A stretch of 64,000 nt of DNA from CBFFRJ01 sp051486985 (GCF_051486985.1 NZ_JAHVDV010000014.1:1-64000); one strand, 5' to 3'; counted from the stretch's first letter, positions 1-8,453 are shown. Numbers and translations: made by a program. The notes: a model not told the origin generated them from the letters alone.

Positions 1-120
1 CACGTTCACGGGTGCGGTGGCTTCAGAGGGAGAATGCACTCAGGGTGAACGGAACCATTCCACGTAGCCTGCATGGGACGAGTCCATGTAACCTGAATAA
101 TCCCTTTCGCATCCGTGCGG

Positions 121-424
121 AATTCTCCCCTCACCCTGACCCTCTCCCCAGAGGGGCGAGGGGACCGTCCGTGCCCACATACAATTCCCCCTCACCCTGA
201 CCCTCTCCCCAGAGGGGCGAGGGGACCGTCCGTGCCCACATACAATTCCCCCTCACCCTGACCCTCTCCCCGAAGGGGCGAGGGGACCGTCCGTGCCCGC
301 GTACAATTCCCCTCACCCTGACCCTCTCCCCGAAGGGGCGAGGGAATGGTTCGTGCCCACATACAATTCCCCCTCACCCTGACCCTCTGCCCGTAGGGGC
401 GAGGGGAGCGTCCGTACTCGCTCA
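121..424. repeat. Five tandem ~61-bp palindromic repeats
   Basis: Five head-to-tail units begin at about 121, 183, 244, 305 and 365. Each starts with AATTC and contains an imperfect hairpin, CCCTCTCCCC facing GGGGCGAGGG. Units 1-3 are nearly identical and units 4 and 5 carry substitutions. This C-rich hairpin unit is of the kind found scattered between genes in enterobacteria. Open frames across it are by-products of the repeat, not genes. The array ends about 155 bp before the PTS gene. Confidence 0.85.
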
Positions 425-487
425 CACTCTCCCTTTTTTGCTCATAACATATTCACCACGTGAAGTGATTTACCTCTCATATTTCCA

Positions 488-501
488 TGAAACCGGTTGC
501 A
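488..501. promoter_or_regulatory. LacI-family operator, upstream half-degenerate copy
   Basis: TGAAACCGGTTGCA is a 14-bp near-palindrome differing by one base from the perfect copy at 524-537. The centres are 36 bp apart. It matches the known AscG-type operator, and a LacI/AscG-like gene lies downstream at 2620. Confidence 0.65.
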
Positions 502-523
502 TGGACAATTGACCAGGTTAGCA

Positions 524-537
524 TGAAACCGGTTTCA
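524..537. promoter_or_regulatory. LacI-family operator, perfect AscG-type palindrome
   Basis: TGAAACCGGTTTCA is a perfect 14-bp palindrome located 44 bp before the PTS start codon. It equals the operator consensus known for E. coli AscG, so the downstream LacI-family protein probably represses the PTS gene here. Confidence 0.75.
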
Positions 538-581
538 CTCAGTTACATGACGCACTTCCGATAAAAAAAGGTAGATAAAAC

Positions 582-2468
582 ATGGCTGTTATCCGGGATT
601 ACAACAAGTTAGCTAGCGACATCCTGCGGGAGGTTGGGGGCGAAGAAAACATCAATAGCTTTTCTCGCTGCGCCACCCGCTTACGTTTGGTACTGAATGA
701 CACGCCCACTGATGCAAAACGTCAGGTGCAGAGTTTGCCAGGGGTGATTGCGGTGGTGGAAAGCGGTGGACAATTTCAGGTTGTGATCGGAACGCATGTG
801 GCTGATGTGTTTAACGCCATGTCAGGATTAGTTAAAGAGACCGGCTCCGCATCGGTCGCGCAGAAAAAAACGCGCTGGCTGGATGCGGTGATCGCCACCA
901 TGTCTGCCGTCTTTGCGCCGATTGTTTACATTCTGGCGGCTGCGGGGATTTTGCAGGGGCTGCTGATTGTCCTCGGCCTGATTGATGCCGACATCAAAAC
1001 CACCGGCACCTTCGCAGTGCTGAACTTTATGTCCTGGACGCCATTCGCCTTCCTGCCGGTGTTTATTGCCATCACGGCGGCACGTCACTTCAAGTGCAAT
1101 CCGTTTATTGCCGTACTCTGCTGCTGTGCGTTGATTAGCCCGGACTGGGCGGCGCTGGCAGGGCGTATTGCAGGCGGCGAAAGCATCAATTTCCTCTTCT
1201 TCCCGCTGTCGAAAACGGTCTACACCTCGTCCGTTTTACCGCCACTGTTCCTGGTATGGGCACTCTCCTGGTTTGAGCGTCGGGTCGAAAAGTTGATGCC
1301 GGAAGTGGTGAGCCCGCTCTTTACACCCCTGGTCTGCTTCGTAGTGATTGTGCCGCTGACCCTCATCGTCATTGGTCCTATCACCACCTGGGCGGCAATG
1401 GGCGTTGCTAACGGCTATAACGCGCTGTTCCAGGCCGCGCCTGCGGTGGCGGCTGCGGTTATCGGTGGTGTGTGGCAAATAATCGTCATCTTTGGTGTGC
1501 ACTGGGGCATTACCCCGGTGATCATGGCGAACTTTGATACCCAGGGTTACGACTCCTTCCAGGCCTACCAGACCATTGCGGTTATCGGCCAGATGGCGGC
1601 GGTATTTGGTGTCTTCCTGAAAACCCGGAATACCCAACTGAAAGCGACCTCCATGTCTGCCGGTATTACGGCGATTTTTGGTATCACCGAACCGGCGATT
1701 TACGGCGTGACCCTGCGTTTTAAAAAGCCATTTATCTGTGGCTGTATTGGTGGCGCTATCGGTGCGGTGGTGGCGAGCCTGTTCGGTAGCCTCTACTATG
1801 CTTATGCCGCGCTGCCGGGCCTGTTCACGCTGGTCAATGCAATTAGCCCGGATGCGCCGATGTCCTTTATTGGTGAGCTGGTGGGCGCTGGTACGGCGAT
1901 CGTGCTGACCATCGTGATGGTGCAGTTTGTGGGCTTTGAAGATCCGGCAAACGAAGAGGAAACCAAACCGACTGAGCCGGTAAAAGCGCAGGCAACGCCG
2001 AATGCAGCAGCGGTGAGCGCCGTTGAGATGCTCAGCCCGCTGAAAGGGGAAGTGATTGCGCTGGAGAGCGTTGCGGATGAGGCTTTTGCCGGGAAAGCGC
2101 TGGGTGATGGTATCGCCATCAAGCCCCTGGAAGGGCGGGTAGTGGCACCCTGTGACGCCACGGTCGCAACGCTTATCGATTCACATCATGCCATTGGGTT
2201 ATTGTGCGATAATGGCGCTGAGTTATTGATCCATGTCGGGTTAAATACCGTCAACTTGCAGGGACAGCATTTCCGTCCACTGGTGAAAGAAGGGGATGTG
2301 GTTAAAGCAGGCACGCCGCTTCTTGAATTCGATAAAGCCAGTATTGAGCGCGAAGGGTACGACCTGACCACCCCGGTTCTGGTGGTGAACAGTGAAGACT
2401 TTACGCTGACGAAGCATCAGCTTCAGGGCGCAATCGGTATGGGGTCGCCATTGATGTCTCTGGCATAA
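582..2468 (+). CDS. Beta-glucoside-type PTS enzyme IIBCA
   Basis: This 628-residue protein imports and phosphorylates a sugar at the inner membrane, most likely an aryl-beta-glucoside or other beta-glucoside. Domains run IIB (about 1-85, phospho-cysteine C30 in SRCATRLR), IIC (about 105-445, many hydrophobic segments, FGITEPA near residue 370) and IIA (about 480-628, active histidine H551 in LLIHVG). Length and order match BglF (about 625 aa); E. coli AscF lacks IIA. Two AscG-type operators precede it. No antiterminator gene of the BglG type and no 6-phospho-beta-glucosidase gene lies in the window, so the partner hydrolase must be elsewhere. The exact sugar cannot be read from sequence. Confidence 0.9.
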   Translation: MAVIRDYNKLASDILREVGGEENINSFSRCATRLRLVLNDTPTDAKRQVQSLPGVIAVVESGGQFQVVIGTHVADVFNAMSGLVKETGSASVAQKKTRWLDAVIATMSAVFAPIVYILAAAGILQGLLIVLGLIDADIKTTGTFAVLNFMSWTPFAFLPVFIAITAARHFKCNPFIAVLCCCALISPDWAALAGRIAGGESINFLFFPLSKTVYTSSVLPPLFLVWALSWFERRVEKLMPEVVSPLFTPLVCFVVIVPLTLIVIGPITTWAAMGVANGYNALFQAAPAVAAAVIGGVWQIIVIFGVHWGITPVIMANFDTQGYDSFQAYQTIAVIGQMAAVFGVFLKTRNTQLKATSMSAGITAIFGITEPAIYGVTLRFKKPFICGCIGGAIGAVVASLFGSLYYAYAALPGLFTLVNAISPDAPMSFIGELVGAGTAIVLTIVMVQFVGFEDPANEEETKPTEPVKAQATPNAAAVSAVEMLSPLKGEVIALESVADEAFAGKALGDGIAIKPLEGRVVAPCDATVATLIDSHHAIGLLCDNGAELLIHVGLNTVNLQGQHFRPLVKEGDVVKAGTPLLEFDKASIEREGYDLTTPVLVVNSEDFTLTKHQLQGAIGMGSPLMSLA

Positions 2469-2496
2469 AGAGACACGGGCACACGTCATGGTGTCA

Positions 2497-2528
2497 TGAA
2501 GTCTCGCCGCTGGAAGTGGCGGGCTTCA
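2497..2528 (+). terminator. Imperfect stem-loop after the PTS gene
   Basis: TGAAGTCTCGCC pairs imperfectly with GGCGGGCTTCA. No clear T-run follows, so attenuation or mRNA stabilisation is as likely as termination. Confidence 0.25.
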
Positions 2529-2619
2529 CGAGAAAATCTTTCGCCGTGTATTTACGCATCAGGTCTGCCGGTGGGCAGGCATGCTGTGTTGTGAGCCACC
2601 CTTTGATTGAGGTCTGAAT

Positions 2620-3639
2620 ATGGTAACGATACTGGATGTCGCCAGACTGGCGGGCGTGTCGAAGGCGACAGTATCGCGCGCGCTGAATGGTAAGGTGTTC
2701 GTGCGGGAAGAGGTAAAGGCCAGAATTATGCAGGCCGTTGCTGATACCGGATATCGGCCAAATCTGCTGGCGCGTAACCTTGCCAACAGTAAAACCAATT
2801 CAGTCGGGCTGGTCATCACCAACGGACTCTACAATGGTCCGTTCTTTTCCAGCATGATTTACCATGCCGCGACATGCAGTGAGAGCCACAGCCGGCAACT
2901 CGTGCTCGCGGACGGTAAACACAGCGCCCAGGATGAGCGCAACGCGATTGATTTACTCCTCGAGCTTCGCTGCGAAGCCATCATGATCTACCCCAAATAC
3001 CTGACGGTCAGTGAGCTGGATGACATCATTGACGGCAGCCAGACCCCTATCGTTGTTATTAACAGGGAACTTATCAGGAACCGGCATCAGTGTGTTTTCA
3101 TTGATCACCGGCGCAGTAGTGAAGAGATGGTGACGCACCTGCTGGCCCAGGGTCATACCCGGATTGCTTTTGTGGCAGGCATTTGTGGCTCGCCAACCGG
3201 TGAGCGGCGTTTGCGCGGCTACCGCGATGCCCTGCGCAAAGCGGGCATCAGCCCCGATCCGAAGCTGGTGGTTCGCGGTGCCTGGAGTACCGAGAGCGGT
3301 TATGAAGCCGGTCGTCAGTTGCTCGCACAAAACATCCCTTTCACCTGCGTACTGGCGGCCAACGATGACATGGCCATTGGACTCGCTAAAGCTTTCCAGG
3401 AAGCAGGCAAAAACCTGCCGGGCGATATCTCCCTGGCCGGATTCGATGATTCCGTGATTGGTAAGTACTTCACCCCTTCGTTGACAACAATGCACGTCCC
3501 GATGGACGACATGATCCGTGACGCGGTCGAAATATTGTTGAACCCGGATGAAGCGCGTGTCGCTACGCATCTGGGAACGCTGGTGCACCGGGATTCCGTG
3601 GCCCGGCGCGTTGACGGAGTTAACGAAAGCACGTCATAA
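2620..3639 (+). CDS. LacI/AscG-like transcriptional repressor
   Basis: This 339-residue sugar-responsive repressor has an N-terminal helix-turn-helix (residues 3-24, DVARLAGVSKATVSRALNG) and the hinge pattern GYRPNLLARNL, followed by a periplasmic-binding-protein-like sugar domain. The sequence closely recalls E. coli AscG, for example LVLADGKHSAQDER and EAIMIYPKYL. That agrees with the AscG-type operators at 488-537. It is co-directional with the PTS gene, 151 bp downstream, whereas ascG in E. coli is divergent from its targets. It probably controls the PTS and perhaps the SemiSWEET gene that follows. Confidence 0.88.
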   Translation: MVTILDVARLAGVSKATVSRALNGKVFVREEVKARIMQAVADTGYRPNLLARNLANSKTNSVGLVITNGLYNGPFFSSMIYHAATCSESHSRQLVLADGKHSAQDERNAIDLLLELRCEAIMIYPKYLTVSELDDIIDGSQTPIVVINRELIRNRHQCVFIDHRRSSEEMVTHLLAQGHTRIAFVAGICGSPTGERRLRGYRDALRKAGISPDPKLVVRGAWSTESGYEAGRQLLAQNIPFTCVLAANDDMAIGLAKAFQEAGKNLPGDISLAGFDDSVIGKYFTPSLTTMHVPMDDMIRDAVEILLNPDEARVATHLGTLVHRDSVARRVDGVNESTS

Positions 3640-3650
3640 GGCGAAGCGTG

Positions 3651-3911
3651 ATGCTGTACTCAAGAGCGCATTTTGTCGTGGGCTGGATAGCCACGATTGC
3701 GTGTTGTTTTATGTATATTTCCTACATTCCACTGATTCTGGATAATTTAAACGGCCTGAAAACCAACCCGCTACAGCCCCTGGCCGCCGCCGTTAACTGC
3801 GTGCTGTGGGTGACGTATGGTTTACTGAGTGAGAGGAAAAACTGGCCGATTGTGATAGCCAACTCGCCGGGTATAGTGCTTGGTTTGATTACGTTCAGCA
3901 CCGGGTTGTAA
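3651..3911 (+). CDS. SemiSWEET-family sugar transporter
   Basis: This 87-residue protein has three hydrophobic helices and the SemiSWEET layout: a proline after helix 1 (SYIPLI), W-x2-YG in helix 2 (VLWVTYGLL) and an Asn-Ser-Pro in helix 3 (IVIANSPGIV). SemiSWEETs dimerise and allow sugars to move down their gradient across the inner membrane. The ATG at 3651 has an AAGGCGA ribosome site overlapping the stop of the repressor gene, so the two are translated from one message; a GTG one codon earlier is also possible. Its position after a PTS and its repressor suggests a role with the same or a related sugar, which is inference. Confidence 0.75.
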   Translation: MLYSRAHFVVGWIATIACCFMYISYIPLILDNLNGLKTNPLQPLAAAVNCVLWVTYGLLSERKNWPIVIANSPGIVLGLITFSTGL

Positions 3912-3970
3912 CAGCCTGAACCAGTAACAATGCCGCCATGCGTGACCCGCTGGCGGCTTTTGTTTTGCAT

Positions 3971-4561
3971 CTACTGATTTTTTACGCGCATCTCACGAGA
4001 GAGAGTGGCGATGCGCTGCGTGCGGCTATAGAGCACGAAGAGAATAAACCCTCGTCCGTTAAACAGAGTGCGGCAGGCCAGCAGAGCAATCAGCGACGCC
4101 AGCATGATGACCGCATGGTGTGTCTGCCCGTTCAGCAGAGTGACCAGCAGCAGCGCCGCGCTCAACACGCTAAGTGTGCGGTGCACCATGCCATACCACG
4201 CCAGCCCGGATGTTCTGCCACGCGCGATAAGCAAGGTGGCGGTCAGATTGCTGAAAATAAACAGGACCGCAGGCACGAAGAAGCAAAATGCCCTCACGGA
4301 CGGCGACTGTTTGGGCAGTAACGCCATCAGCGTCAGTAAAGTACCGGCGAAAGCGACCAGCAAAAACAGCAGCGCGAACGCCAGCGGAAACCCGTTCTGC
4401 CGGGGAAGTTCTGCGGGAGGTTTATCAAACCAGCGCTCCAGCCCCGGCGTTGAGTGCTGCAACAGGCTGTTATCACCGCGGGCAATGACCTCTTCCATCT
4501 CGTGACCGTGGGCCAGCAGGTCACAAAAAAACCTGCCGGAAATAAATGTCGCAAACCCCAT
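3971..4561 (-). CDS. Four-helix inner-membrane protein, unknown
   Basis: This 196-residue protein has a soluble N-terminal stretch of about 57 residues and four predicted membrane helices (about 58-82, 90-112, 125-145 and 147-166), ending in a basic tail. I do not recognise a family. The start ATG overlaps the stop of an upstream 48-codon reading frame as TAATG, a typical translational-coupling arrangement, so the two are probably one operon. It is convergent with the SemiSWEET gene, whose end is 59 bp away. Confidence 0.6.
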   Translation of the reverse strand: MGFATFISGRFFCDLLAHGHEMEEVIARGDNSLLQHSTPGLERWFDKPPAELPRQNGFPLAFALLFLLVAFAGTLLTLMALLPKQSPSVRAFCFFVPAVLFIFSNLTATLLIARGRTSGLAWYGMVHRTLSVLSAALLLVTLLNGQTHHAVIMLASLIALLACRTLFNGRGFILFVLYSRTQRIATLSREMRVKNQ

Positions 4562-4707
4562 TACTGCACCGCCAGCGCAAAATCACACCTGATGGCTATC
4601 GAAGTACCAGGTGCATCGAAACTGAAATCTGTCGCACCTTTGTCATTACAGCGAGCAACGTCGTCGCCGGGCATATTGGCTTCAGGATTGCGTCCGGGCA
4701 GCATCAT
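4561..4707 (-). CDS. Small ORF coupled to the membrane protein gene
   Basis: This 48-residue frame begins ATG ATG and is preceded by an AAGGA ribosome site with 7-nt spacing. Its TAA shares a base with the next gene's ATG (TAATG). It is polar, contains two cysteines and has no obvious signal peptide or helix. No family is recognised. It may be a true small protein, a leader peptide controlling the downstream gene, or the tail of a decayed larger gene, because the sequence further upstream (to about 4995) stays open in two frames without clear coding character. Confidence 0.45.
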   Translation of the reverse strand: MMLPGRNPEANMPGDDVARCNDKGATDFSFDAPGTSIAIRCDFALAVQ

Positions 4708-5048
4708 TTGTCATTCCTTATAAGACAGTAAGTCATAGCAATGTATTCAACCAGCGAGACCGGTTTGTTCTGCCATTAACATGGCCGGGAAGAGTAATGG
4801 CTGTTACCCGCTGGCGGCTTTGTACATTGTAGAATCCTTCAAATGAACCTGTTGTTCCAGTGGGAATGTCAGCGGGTTGCGGCTCAGGCAGGTGAAGAAA
4901 AAAGGGCACCACCATCGGACAGAAAACCGCCACATGCGACGCTGATTCTGGCTCCAGGTAACAGATTTAACCATCAGTTGCAGACTCCTCGCCATTCCAG
5001 GCCATAGTGAAGAGGTGATTATTAGATGGTTAATTTAAGGATACGAAT
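4708..5048. other. Intergenic, no supported gene
   Basis: Two leftward frames of 63-66 codons overlap each other here, but neither has a convincing ribosome site or a recognisable product. The region must hold the promoter for the yoaC-like gene and probably that of the leftward pair. I see no strong promoter match. Confidence 0.4.
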
Positions 5049-5372
5049 ATGCCAACAGTAATTGATAAAGCACTGGACTTCATTGGCGGTATGAACACGT
5101 CAGCGTCAACGCCGCATTCCATGGATGAGAGTACAGCGAAGGGGATGTTTAAATACCTGAAGGACCTTGGTGTTCCTGCTCACTCAGAGGAGATTTTTGC
5201 GCGAGGAGAACAGGAAGGCTGGAACCCCGAATTCACCAAAAAAGTGGCGGGGTGGGCAGATAAAATCGAATCCGCAGACCGGGTGGTGATTAAAAATCCT
5301 GAATATTTTACGACGTATATGAAAGAAGAACTGCGCGCACTGGTGAACATTGAGTTCGATCCGGCAAACTGA
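5049..5372 (+). CDS. yoaC: YoaC-like DUF1889 family protein
   Basis: This 107-residue soluble protein of unknown function resembles E. coli YoaC (about 99 aa, DUF1889) along its length: VIDKALDFIGGM at the start, STAKGMFKYLKDLGVPA in the middle and VIKNPEYFTTYM near the end. An AAGGA ribosome site precedes the ATG. It is mostly helical by composition, with no signal peptide. It appears to be transcribed alone. Confidence 0.7.
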   Translation: MPTVIDKALDFIGGMNTSASTPHSMDESTAKGMFKYLKDLGVPAHSEEIFARGEQEGWNPEFTKKVAGWADKIESADRVVIKNPEYFTTYMKEELRALVNIEFDPAN

Positions 5373-5472
5373 GTCTGAAGGGCGCTTTCACAGGCTGGAG
5401 GCGTCCTGTTCATAGTTATTATTGAGTTGGCTTTAAGAACTCTAAATAAAAAATAGCCCTGACCCGGGACAG

Positions 5473-5649
5473 TCAGTACCAGCGATTATATTTAATATAA
5501 AAATAAGAAACGATAATAAACCATACGAAAGTCAGCATACCTGAATAGTCCGGAATGAATCGGATAAATAGAAAAGCCCCCGCCAGAATAAGTGCGAGAG
5601 GGACTAAATGAGAGTGCGTCCCCCATATAAACAATAAAATCTTTTTCAT
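5473..5649 (-). CDS. 58-residue membrane protein
   Basis: This frame begins MKKILLFIWG, preceded by GAGGT nine bases before the ATG. It has two hydrophobic segments (about 14-31 and 37-51) joined by a short polar turn, and ends in a basic-aromatic tail (IKYNRWY). No family is recognised. The composition and ribosome site suggest a real small inner-membrane protein. It is divergent from the membrane-protein gene at 5932, and the 280 bp between them hold both promoters. Confidence 0.55.
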   Translation of the reverse strand: MKKILLFIWGTHSHLVPLALILAGAFLFIRFIPDYSGMLTFVWFIIVSYFYIKYNRWY

Positions 5650-5931
5650 CTTTTTAATACCTCATATAAAGCGTTATCCGTAATGTATAGACTGTTTGCT
5701 CACCCCTGAACGTCATAACTCACGTGAGATAGATGAGGTTCGATAAAGAGACATAACATGCCTGATTTTTCACAAAACAGTATAAGGTAATATACTGGGG
5801 CCTGAAATATAATTTTTCCAGCTTTCTTTCTGCTCTCGCTTTCTGCTTAAATGTTCTGCCATTTCCATAGGGTTTGTTATAATCTTAGCTGTCAATAATT
5901 GGCCACAAGTGTCAGAGAGGCAAGGAAGATA

Positions 5932-6189
5932 ATGAAAAAAACAGGCAGAAGAGTAATTTATGTTTTGGTGGTGATTATTTTTTTTCTAATAATTCCTGAA
6001 ATAGTAATTCGTGTACTGACGCCTGACCAGTTTGCGCGACTGAGTGATTACACGAGCTTCGGGGGGCTTTTTAGCCATCTTCTTTCTGTGCTGATTTTTC
6101 TTGGGGTGGCGTCCATTCTGGCCGCAATGGGTAGCATATATATTGTGCGTAAAATTTACCAAGGCTTAAGGCGTGTTAAGGATATATAA
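5932..6189 (+). CDS. 85-residue two-helix membrane protein (intact paralogue)
   Basis: The ATG at 5932 is chosen over an upstream in-frame start because AAGGAAG sits 3-9 bases before it and because the related locus at 17108 shares this start. The protein has a basic N-terminus (MKKTGRR), a helix at about 8-28, a loop with FARLSDYTSFGGLFSH, a second helix at about 46-70 and a basic C-terminus. A degraded homologue lies 11 kb away at 17108-17363 and also shares the upstream region. The family is unknown to me. Confidence 0.6.
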   Translation: MKKTGRRVIYVLVVIIFFLIIPEIVIRVLTPDQFARLSDYTSFGGLFSHLLSVLIFLGVASILAAMGSIYIVRKIYQGLRRVKDI

Positions 6190-6659
6190 AGACGATAGGA
6201 TGCGAAATAATCGCTTCATGCAAAAGCCTGACGCAGCGATGGCGCGCTAAATCGTTGCAAGAAAGATGAAGTTCCTGGAGTGGATTAATCATTTGATAAT
6301 ACGAGATTTTTATGAGGCTAGTGACGTCTAAGAATGCTGAAAAGGAAAAGGGGCTTATTAATAGCGTTGTAAGAAGCAGGATTTGACGGATGGTAGCGGC
6401 CTCTGCTGGGTTTTAGCCTGTGACTCTTTAAATGGGCTGGCTGCATACAGCGCATATCATATCGTCATTACCCGGGCAGCGTGACCTATCGACATTCGCT
6501 GGCGTATGAATTTTTGCGCTAACGAATCAGCCTGCACCGTCCGCAATATGATATATACAGTCACTATGGCCAGAACCTCACTCAATGCCGAAGGATGTCG
6601 TGGGCAGACCGGTGGTGTTGTAATTTATAAGCTTTAGTATCTGACGCTACATATCGGAG
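6190..6659. other. Intergenic, decayed sequence
   Basis: About 470 bp with no supported gene. All six frames are broken by stops. Short stretches look once-coding, but I could not assign them. Confidence 0.4.
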
Positions 6660-7055
6660 TTATTTAGTCGCAAGTTCATTGAGAGTAAAACTACCAGACC
6701 AGAGTCTTTTGGTTGCAACTTTATCCTCTGGTTGTGCAGTAATAACAGTAACGCTGTATTCCTTATCGCGACTAAAATGATAATTAACAGGAATGCACTG
6801 TCCTGCATGTATCGTGTACGAAGGACTGTCGAAATTGTCCTGTTTCCATACTTCCCGCAAATGACCCTTAACGTCACGGACTGACAATGACAATGTAAGC
6901 AATTTTGCATGACCGTTTTTAATGGTGGAGTCATTATTGACTGAAATACATGGTTGATTGTTTTTAAGGGTTATATCAGCGACCCGGTAAGCATTATGTT
7001 CCATGCTACAGGCCGCCAGAAACAGAGGGGAGAGGGAAAGGATTTTCAATTTCAT
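6660..7055 (-). CDS. Putative immunity-type periplasmic lipoprotein
   Basis: This 131-residue protein has a lipoprotein signal: a short basic start (MKLK), a hydrophobic core and the lipobox LAAC with C16 as the lipid-bearing residue. Ser at +2 predicts the outer membrane. The mature part is a small beta-rich domain with one later cysteine pair candidate (QPCISV, GQCIPV). Its look matches the small orphan lipoproteins annotated in enterobacteria as putative type VI secretion immunity lipoproteins. No effector or type VI gene is in the window, so the assignment is tentative. Confidence 0.6.
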   Translation of the reverse strand: MKLKILSLSPLFLAACSMEHNAYRVADITLKNNQPCISVNNDSTIKNGHAKLLTLSLSVRDVKGHLREVWKQDNFDSPSYTIHAGQCIPVNYHFSRDKEYSVTVITAQPEDKVATKRLWSGSFTLNELATK

Positions 7056-7608
7056 TTCAATAAGCTCCTTTTGTGGCGCAGTGGGGCAAGGAGATATTGC
7101 ATCGAATTTCGATATTTTGCAAATTAATCAGGGCCAGGTATTGCGTTGGAAATTTTTTCTATGCATGGATTACAATCTTCCAAGGTATGATTTTAGTAAT
7201 TGACAACAATATTTTTATTTTGCTCCATTCGTAAATCAACAATTTATATTCAGGAGTAATAATTATAGTTCATATATTTACTGATAAGCCCTTCTGTACG
7301 CATATTCGTGATATGTCGCCAGATGTGCATAACCTCATGCATATGTCGGTTGTTATTTAATGAACTCTCAGAAGAGGAGTCTTTTTTTGGAAGGTTCAGG
7401 CCAGCACATTTTGCCGGTTGGCGTAACGGCTGGTGCTAATCCTGACGGTTGAAAGGCAGGTCGCTACTTTATACAACCTGATATGCAGGTAATTGAAAGT
7501 ATCACCGACGATAGTACGCGCATCCGAAATATTATGAATGCCCACTATCAATGAGCAGATACTTATTCTGTCCGTAGGAGGTGAGCCTGATAATGATTTT
7601 AAAGCGAG
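7056..7608. other. Intergenic, decayed sequence
   Basis: AT-rich at first, then mixed. No open frame has a ribosome site and a recognisable product. It precedes the fossil attachment site and is probably island debris. Confidence 0.4.
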
Positions 7609-7661
7609 AATTTTGTGGACACCTCTGGGCTTGAGCCTGTGGCCAGGCGCTCATGAGCCAT
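7609..7661 (-). mobile_element. Decayed tRNA-type attachment site
   Basis: The stretch AGAATTTTGTGGACACCTC and what follows aligns base by base with 17871-17923, which is the displaced 3' end of tRNA-Ile2. About two thirds of positions match, including GGCATG just beyond. It reads as an old attachment-site copy that has lost selection. Confidence 0.6.
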
Positions 7662-7784
7662 GAAATCGGCATGTCTCTATTCGTTCGCTAATAACGCTTA
7701 TTGTATTTTTAATTTTCTATAGTTAATTAGTTACGATGTGATTTTCTTTGTGAATGGCTCACTCATATCCTCACTGTACTATCG

Positions 7785-7831
7785 TTACCTCACCCCTTAC
7801 CTGACCCGAACTGGGTATCAGGTCAGGTAAC
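7785..7831. repeat. Fossil integrase arm-type inverted repeat
   Basis: TTACCTGACCCGA (7797-7809) faces TCAGGTCAGGTAA (about 7818-7830), with a degraded direct half-copy just upstream (TTACCTCACCC). This matches the block at 18050-18095 in sequence, order and distance to the integrase start. Confidence 0.65.
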
Positions 7832-7855
7832 ATTTATCCTCAGAAAGGTCACTTC

Positions 7856-7932
7856 ATGGCCGCTAATCTTATCGAGACCGCTATACGCGTATGGAAGACA
7901 ACATGCATGGCGTACCGCATGTGAAACAATAG
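7856..7932 (+). pseudogene. 5' remnant of an integrase gene
   Basis: ATGGCCGCTAATCTTA and the next ~60 bp match the first codons of the intact integrase at 18121, with the same upstream arm repeat and spacing. The match stops and the frame closes at a TAG near 7930. What follows belongs to a different gene (a chemotaxis receptor), so the rest of the integrase has been deleted. Confidence 0.75.
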
Positions 7933-7952
7933 CCCTCAGCGTGGAGCGGGCT

Positions 7953-8280
7953 CGTGTGCGTCAGAGCATGGATGAGATCGCCCGGGACTGTACCCAGCAG
8001 CGTCACGGCATCGTTCGGATTGGCCAGACGATGCCTGAGACGAACACTACCACGCAGCAGAACGCCATGCTGATTGGCAGCCGCCTCGTCACCCGAAGCT
8101 CAGACGCGAGAACTTGAACAGCGGGTCGGCGTGTTTCATGTCAGCAATGGCGCGACCTATACCCCAACACCTGTCGCCACCTGACCGATGGTGGCAAGCC
8201 CGGAATCGGTAATGATTGCCGCACCTGCGCCGAAACAACGTGCCGTCGCGGGCGCGCAGGGCGAATGGGAACATATTTAA
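7953..8280 (+). pseudogene. 3' remnant of a methyl-accepting chemotaxis receptor gene
   Basis: Translated pieces in changing frames follow the C-terminal part of a chemotaxis receptor: RQSMDEIA, GIVRIGQTM, TTTQQNAMLI (the classic TQQNA block), then after a frameshift near 8098 EQRVGVFHV, and finally a linker ending EWEHI before TAA at 8278. The last five residues recall the NWETF-type tail that tethers CheR and CheB. At least two frameshifts and the missing 5' end make it nonfunctional. A good terminator follows. Confidence 0.7.
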
Positions 8281-8303
8281 GCGTTAGCCCTTCACTCCTT
8301 TAC

Positions 8304-8324
8304 CCCGGTTCGCCGGGTTTTTTT
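8304..8324 (+). terminator. Rho-independent terminator of the receptor remnant
   Basis: CCCGG-TTCG-CCGGG is a five-pair hairpin with a stable tetraloop, followed by seven Ts. It lies 24 bp after the receptor relic's stop and shields crtZ from upstream transcription. Confidence 0.8.
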
Positions 8325-8368
8325 ATCCTTACGCGCCTCGTGAATGCATCAGGTATTTGCGACTGGGT

Positions 8369-8377
8369 TGCTATACT
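8369..8377 (+). promoter_or_regulatory. Candidate extended -10 promoter for crtZ
   Basis: TGCTATACT fits the extended -10 pattern TGN-TATAAT, and no good -35 box is seen. It lies 77 bp before the crtZ start and after the terminator at 8304, so crtZ seems to have its own promoter. Confidence 0.4.
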
Positions 8378-8453
8378 CTCTGGGTTGCAGCGCGCATTGC
8401 GCTTACGTTTCCCGGCAACAGGACGTTTCTTTCCATCGGGCCCAGGAGAAATT

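Noticed and set aside
131..425. Open frames of 60-80 codons on both strands across the repeat array
   Set aside because: They repeat the same 20-residue unit because the DNA repeats; no ribosome site or start context.
4733..4995. Two overlapping leftward frames upstream of the 48-codon ORF as genes
   Set aside because: Both lack ribosome sites and recognisable content; at most remnants.
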